Shown: positions 3,677 to 6,167 of the stretch, in pieces
Numbering within the stretch: the stretch's first letter is position 1
How the letters are laid out: each line of letters opens with the position of its first letter
Assembly (NCBI GenBank): GCA_017958585.1
Contig: JAGDCK010000231.1
Span: 1-6,167, forward strand
DNA from: Lachnospiraceae bacterium
GTDB taxonomy: Bacteria > Bacillota > Clostridia > Lachnospirales > Lachnospiraceae
Direction: 5' to 3'
Length of the DNA stretch: 6,167 nucleotides
Translations under genes and position numbers: made by a program
Notes under the pieces: generated by a model
The model's input: the letters and a program-made list of their open reading frames with translations, nothing else
Told to the model about the DNA's origin: nothing
Databases searched by the model: none

Positions 3677-6167
3677 TTATACCAGATTTCTGATGGTACC
3701 AAACAGGTTCTTCTCCCTGTTGATCGCATCGATATTTCCCACAACGCAGATGATGTTATTATCAAGGATTGCCTTCATATATTTTGACAGTCCCCTTAAA
3801 TCCTCAAGGGAAGTGTTTAATATCTCATCCCTCTCCTTTTGGAGCATCTCATCCGTAAGTCCCTGCATATATGCTGTTAAGTCCGTGAGACCCTTTAGGG
3901 ACGGGGTCATGGGCTTATCCAAATCTCCCGTGGTACTTATCACAAAGCCCTCAAGCTGCTTTTCATTTAATTCTAAGTTTTCCACAGCCTCGGGTACCTT
4001 TTCAAACACGTCAACGGTTCCCTTAAGATTAGGATCTCTGTAAGAAATAAAGAATCCGTATCCGTTTCTGGAAAATCCTCCAAAGCATCCGTAGGCACCA
4101 CCCTTTACTCTCACACTCTCATGAAGATAGCCGTATGTCAGAACGTTATTTAATACCTTTAAAGAACCCTTGTAATCCTTAAGGTCATCTATAAACATAC
4201 CGCCTCTGCACACGAACTGTACTCTTCCGGAAGTGGTAAGTCCCTCGTTTAAGATCTTAAGTTCCGGAACGTATCTTTCCTTTTTAACTTCCTCGGTAAA
4301 GAGATATTTCTTTACGGAAGCGATCTCTTTTTCAAGGATCTCAAGTCCTTCCCTGTCTCCTATAAAGTCAAACATGAGATTCTCTTCTCTGAATATCATT
4401 TTTACCAGAGTAATTAATGCTGCAACGATCTCTTCCTTTTTCTCATCAAAATGCTCATCAAGGTCAGATACAAATTCGTAGAAATCCACACCGTTAATGA
4501 TCTCGTTAATCTTTGAATGTCTGTTAACATATGAAGCGGATCTGTGAAGAGCCACGCTGTGGGAGCTTTGCATCATCTGTCCCTGCAGGGTACTCTTTCC
4601 CTCACTTATGATCTCGCGAAGTCTCTTCCCATCATCATATTTTGTATTAAGGATAAGCTCCTTTACGAATTCAAAGGCATCATGGATGTTTTCATAAAAT
4701 GCCTTTAATTTGATCTCAAATGTAAGCTTGTATTCATCCTTTTTTACACAGCTGTTATACATATTTGTGACAGGATAGATTCCGCCGGTCTTTAAATTGA
4801 TCTCGTTGTTAAGATCAGCATATTTATAATTCTTCGTATCCATGACGCTGAAGCACCCTTTGAAGATTCCCAGGTACTTTAAATACTCAAGCGGTATCTC
4901 ATCAATGCTAAATATCAGTCTGATATAGCCGATCTTCTTTGTAAAAAGATCATGGAACAGGATCTTTACTCCCTCATGCTCCACAACCTGATTTGTAAGC
5001 TTTTCCGCCTTTTTCTCAAGGTCAGAGAGTTTCAACTGAGGGATCCTGCCAAGTGCTTCCTCTGAATCGGGAGTTTCCTGCCATACTTTCAAGGCTTCGC
5101 ATTTTTCCCTGATGCTTTCAAGTTCCTCTGCCTTCATGGAAGCTTTTAACTTTTCAAGGCGGACTCTTTCCTCCTCATCCTTCTTTGTCTGAAGGCCCTT
5201 TTCGGGGATCATGGTAAGGAGTGTGGCATGACTGTTTTCCAGGAAATGCTTCTTTACAAGGCCCTCAAAGTATCCTGTGTCAACTTTTTTCTTAAGTGAC
5301 TCAAATACGTTATTTATCTCCAACAGGTCAAATACAGCATCCTCATTGTAAAGCCAGCTGTCCAGCATCTGGATTCCGTAGATAAGTCCCACGGGAGTTC
5401 TGCCGCTGTCTGCCTCCTTGAATTTAAACTCAAATGTATTGATACCTGCAAGCAGGGCTTTTTTGTCAAAGCCGTTATTGACTATATCTGTGAGAGCTTC
5501 CTTTACAGCCGCCTCAAATTCACCGAAACGCTCTCTTTCGATACCCCTTGATACAAATGAAAAGAAAGGCTGCTTGATGCCGTTTTCATAGTCTGAGTAG
5601 ATCTCGTTTCCAAGGCCCTTGTCCATAAGTTTCTGGTAAACATATGCTCCAGGTGCCGAACAAAGAGCATAATCCAGAATCTCCATAGCCACATAGGTCT
5701 CGGGATCCGTTCCTTCCGGGAATGCATAGTTAAGAGATGCGTAAGTGTTTTCGATCTCATCCTCATCGTCATTTATGGGGCATGGGATAGTCATTTTCCT
5801 GGGTGCATCAAAAGCCTTCTGGCTCTTTACCATGGAATCGATCTCCAGCCTGTCATATTTTGAGAGATATTCCCTGTCAATGAAATCCAGTTTCTCAGCC
5901 ATGTCCATATTTCCGTAGAGATAGATATAGCTGTTTGAAGGATGATAATATCTTCTGTGGAAATCAAGAAACTCCTCATATGAAAGCTCGGGGATCACTT
6001 CCGGGTCTCCACCGATCTCAAACCCGTACTCCGTGTCGGGATAGAGGGAATCGAAAATGTTTCTTGAAAAGATCTCGTCGGGATTTGAGAATACTCCCTT
6101 CATCTCATTTAATACCACACCGTTTATGGTAAGGTCGCCGGTGTTTTCATCGATCTCATATCTCCAT
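3677..6167 (-). CDS. M16C family zinc metallopeptidase, PreP/Cym1-like (N-terminus beyond right edge)
   Basis: A large insulinase-superfamily peptidase of the M16C (presequence protease, PreP/Cym1/falcilysin) group, which degrades peptides of tens of residues inside a closed two-half chamber. 829 residues are visible (numbered from the codon at 6166-6164), and the frame stays open to the right edge. By comparison with family lengths of about 970-1000, roughly 140-170 residues are missing, including the HXXEH zinc motif. The third zinc ligand is present as Glu21 in VVLNEMKGVFSNPD. The first peptidase half then reaches about residue 315, with YHPSNSYIYLYGN and a PGAYVYQKLMDKGLGNEIYS segment. 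A charged, likely coiled hairpin (about 320-365) and the M16C-associated domain (about 375-625) follow. The C-terminal domain carries VRVKGGAYG, with the substrate-contacting Arg686 and Tyr692. No inactivating change is seen. The stop (3677-3679) is 37 bases before the DUF4349 start, which suggests an operon. No signal peptide can be judged because the N-terminus is absent. Confidence 0.95.
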   Translation of the reverse strand, partial: WRYEIDENTGDLTINGVVLNEMKGVFSNPDEIFSRNIFDSLYPDTEYGFEIGGDPEVIPELSYEEFLDFHRRYYHPSNSYIYLYGNMDMAEKLDFIDREYLSKYDRLEIDSMVKSQKAFDAPRKMTIPCPINDDEDEIENTYASLNYAFPEGTDPETYVAMEILDYALCSAPGAYVYQKLMDKGLGNEIYSDYENGIKQPFFSFVSRGIERERFGEFEAAVKEALTDIVNNGFDKKALLAGINTFEFKFKEADSGRTPVGLIYGIQMLDSWLYNEDAVFDLLEINNVFESLKKKVDTGYFEGLVKKHFLENSHATLLTMIPEKGLQTKKDEEERVRLEKLKASMKAEELESIREKCEALKVWQETPDSEEALGRIPQLKLSDLEKKAEKLTNQVVEHEGVKILFHDLFTKKIGYIRLIFSIDEIPLEYLKYLGIFKGCFSVMDTKNYKYADLNNEINLKTGGIYPVTNMYNSCVKKDEYKLTFEIKLKAFYENIHDAFEFVKELILNTKYDDGKRLREIISEGKSTLQGQMMQSSHSVALHRSASYVNRHSKINEIINGVDFYEFVSDLDEHFDEKKEEIVAALITLVKMIFREENLMFDFIGDREGLEILEKEIASVKKYLFTEEVKKERYVPELKILNEGLTTSGRVQFVCRGGMFIDDLKDYKGSLKVLNNVLTYGYLHESVRVKGGAYGCFGGFSRNGYGFFISYRDPNLKGTVDVFEKVPEAVENLELNEKQLEGFVISTTGDLDKPMTPSLKGLTDLTAYMQGLTDEMLQKERDEILNTSLEDLRGLSKYMKAILDNNIICVVGNIDAINREKNLFGTIRNLV

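Noticed and set aside
3640..3765. Upstream in-frame start (3765) for the DUF4349 protein
   Set aside because: The extra 42 residues are not signal-like and overlap the peptidase 3' end. The ATG at 3639 has a strong Shine-Dalgarno and begins a perfect lipoprotein signal peptide.
5503..5772. Minus-strand open frame of 89 codons inside the M16C peptidase gene
   Set aside because: It is in a different frame on the same strand as a long, well-conserved peptidase. Its Met/Arg/Leu-rich product looks like an out-of-frame translation.
6116..6118. GTG at 6118 as the start of the M16C peptidase
   Set aside because: The 16 codons before it are open and match the family (YEIDENTGDLTING precedes VVLNEMKG), and the zinc-binding HXXEH motif must come earlier still. 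The gene therefore runs off the right edge.

Overview
The window is a compact block of six protein-coding genes, all on the minus strand, with no sign of mobile DNA. Protein sequences and gene order point to a Clostridia genome, most likely Lachnospiraceae. The reasons are the era-recO-glycyl-tRNA synthetase order, an M16C (presequence-protease-like) peptidase and a DUF4349 lipoprotein just upstream of era, and a moderate-GC coding style with strong AGG-type ribosome binding sites. The genus cannot be fixed from this sequence alone.

In the direction of transcription (high to low coordinates) the layout is as follows. (1) 6167-3677: most of a large M16C zinc metallopeptidase, whose N-terminus with the HXXEH motif lies beyond the right edge. 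(2) 3639-2563: a DUF4349 lipoprotein with an additional C-terminal transmembrane helix and a long cytoplasmic tail. (3) 2585-1674: the GTPase Era, whose first 23 bases overlap the end of gene 2. (4) 1666-1016: RecO, shorter than usual and without zinc-finger cysteines, starting 7 bases after the era stop. (5) A terminator-like hairpin at 1017-970 that begins in the recO stop codon. (6) 951-355: an uncharacterised lipoprotein of 198 residues. (7) 315-1: the first 105 residues of a homodimeric-type glycyl-tRNA synthetase, cut by the left edge.

Genes 1-4 are spaced or overlapped tightly enough to be one operon. It combines peptide degradation, a cell-envelope protein, ribosome assembly (Era) and recombination repair (RecO). 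The hairpin after recO divides this unit from the lipoprotein-glyS pair, yet leaves only 18 bases before the next start codon. The downstream pair therefore depends either on read-through or on a promoter inside recO. No gap exceeds 65 bases, and there is no RNA gene, CRISPR array, insertion sequence or riboswitch in the window. Most of it is conserved housekeeping sequence. The least explained parts are the small lipoprotein, the doubly anchored DUF4349 protein and the read-through arrangement. I did not find a convincing new multi-gene system.
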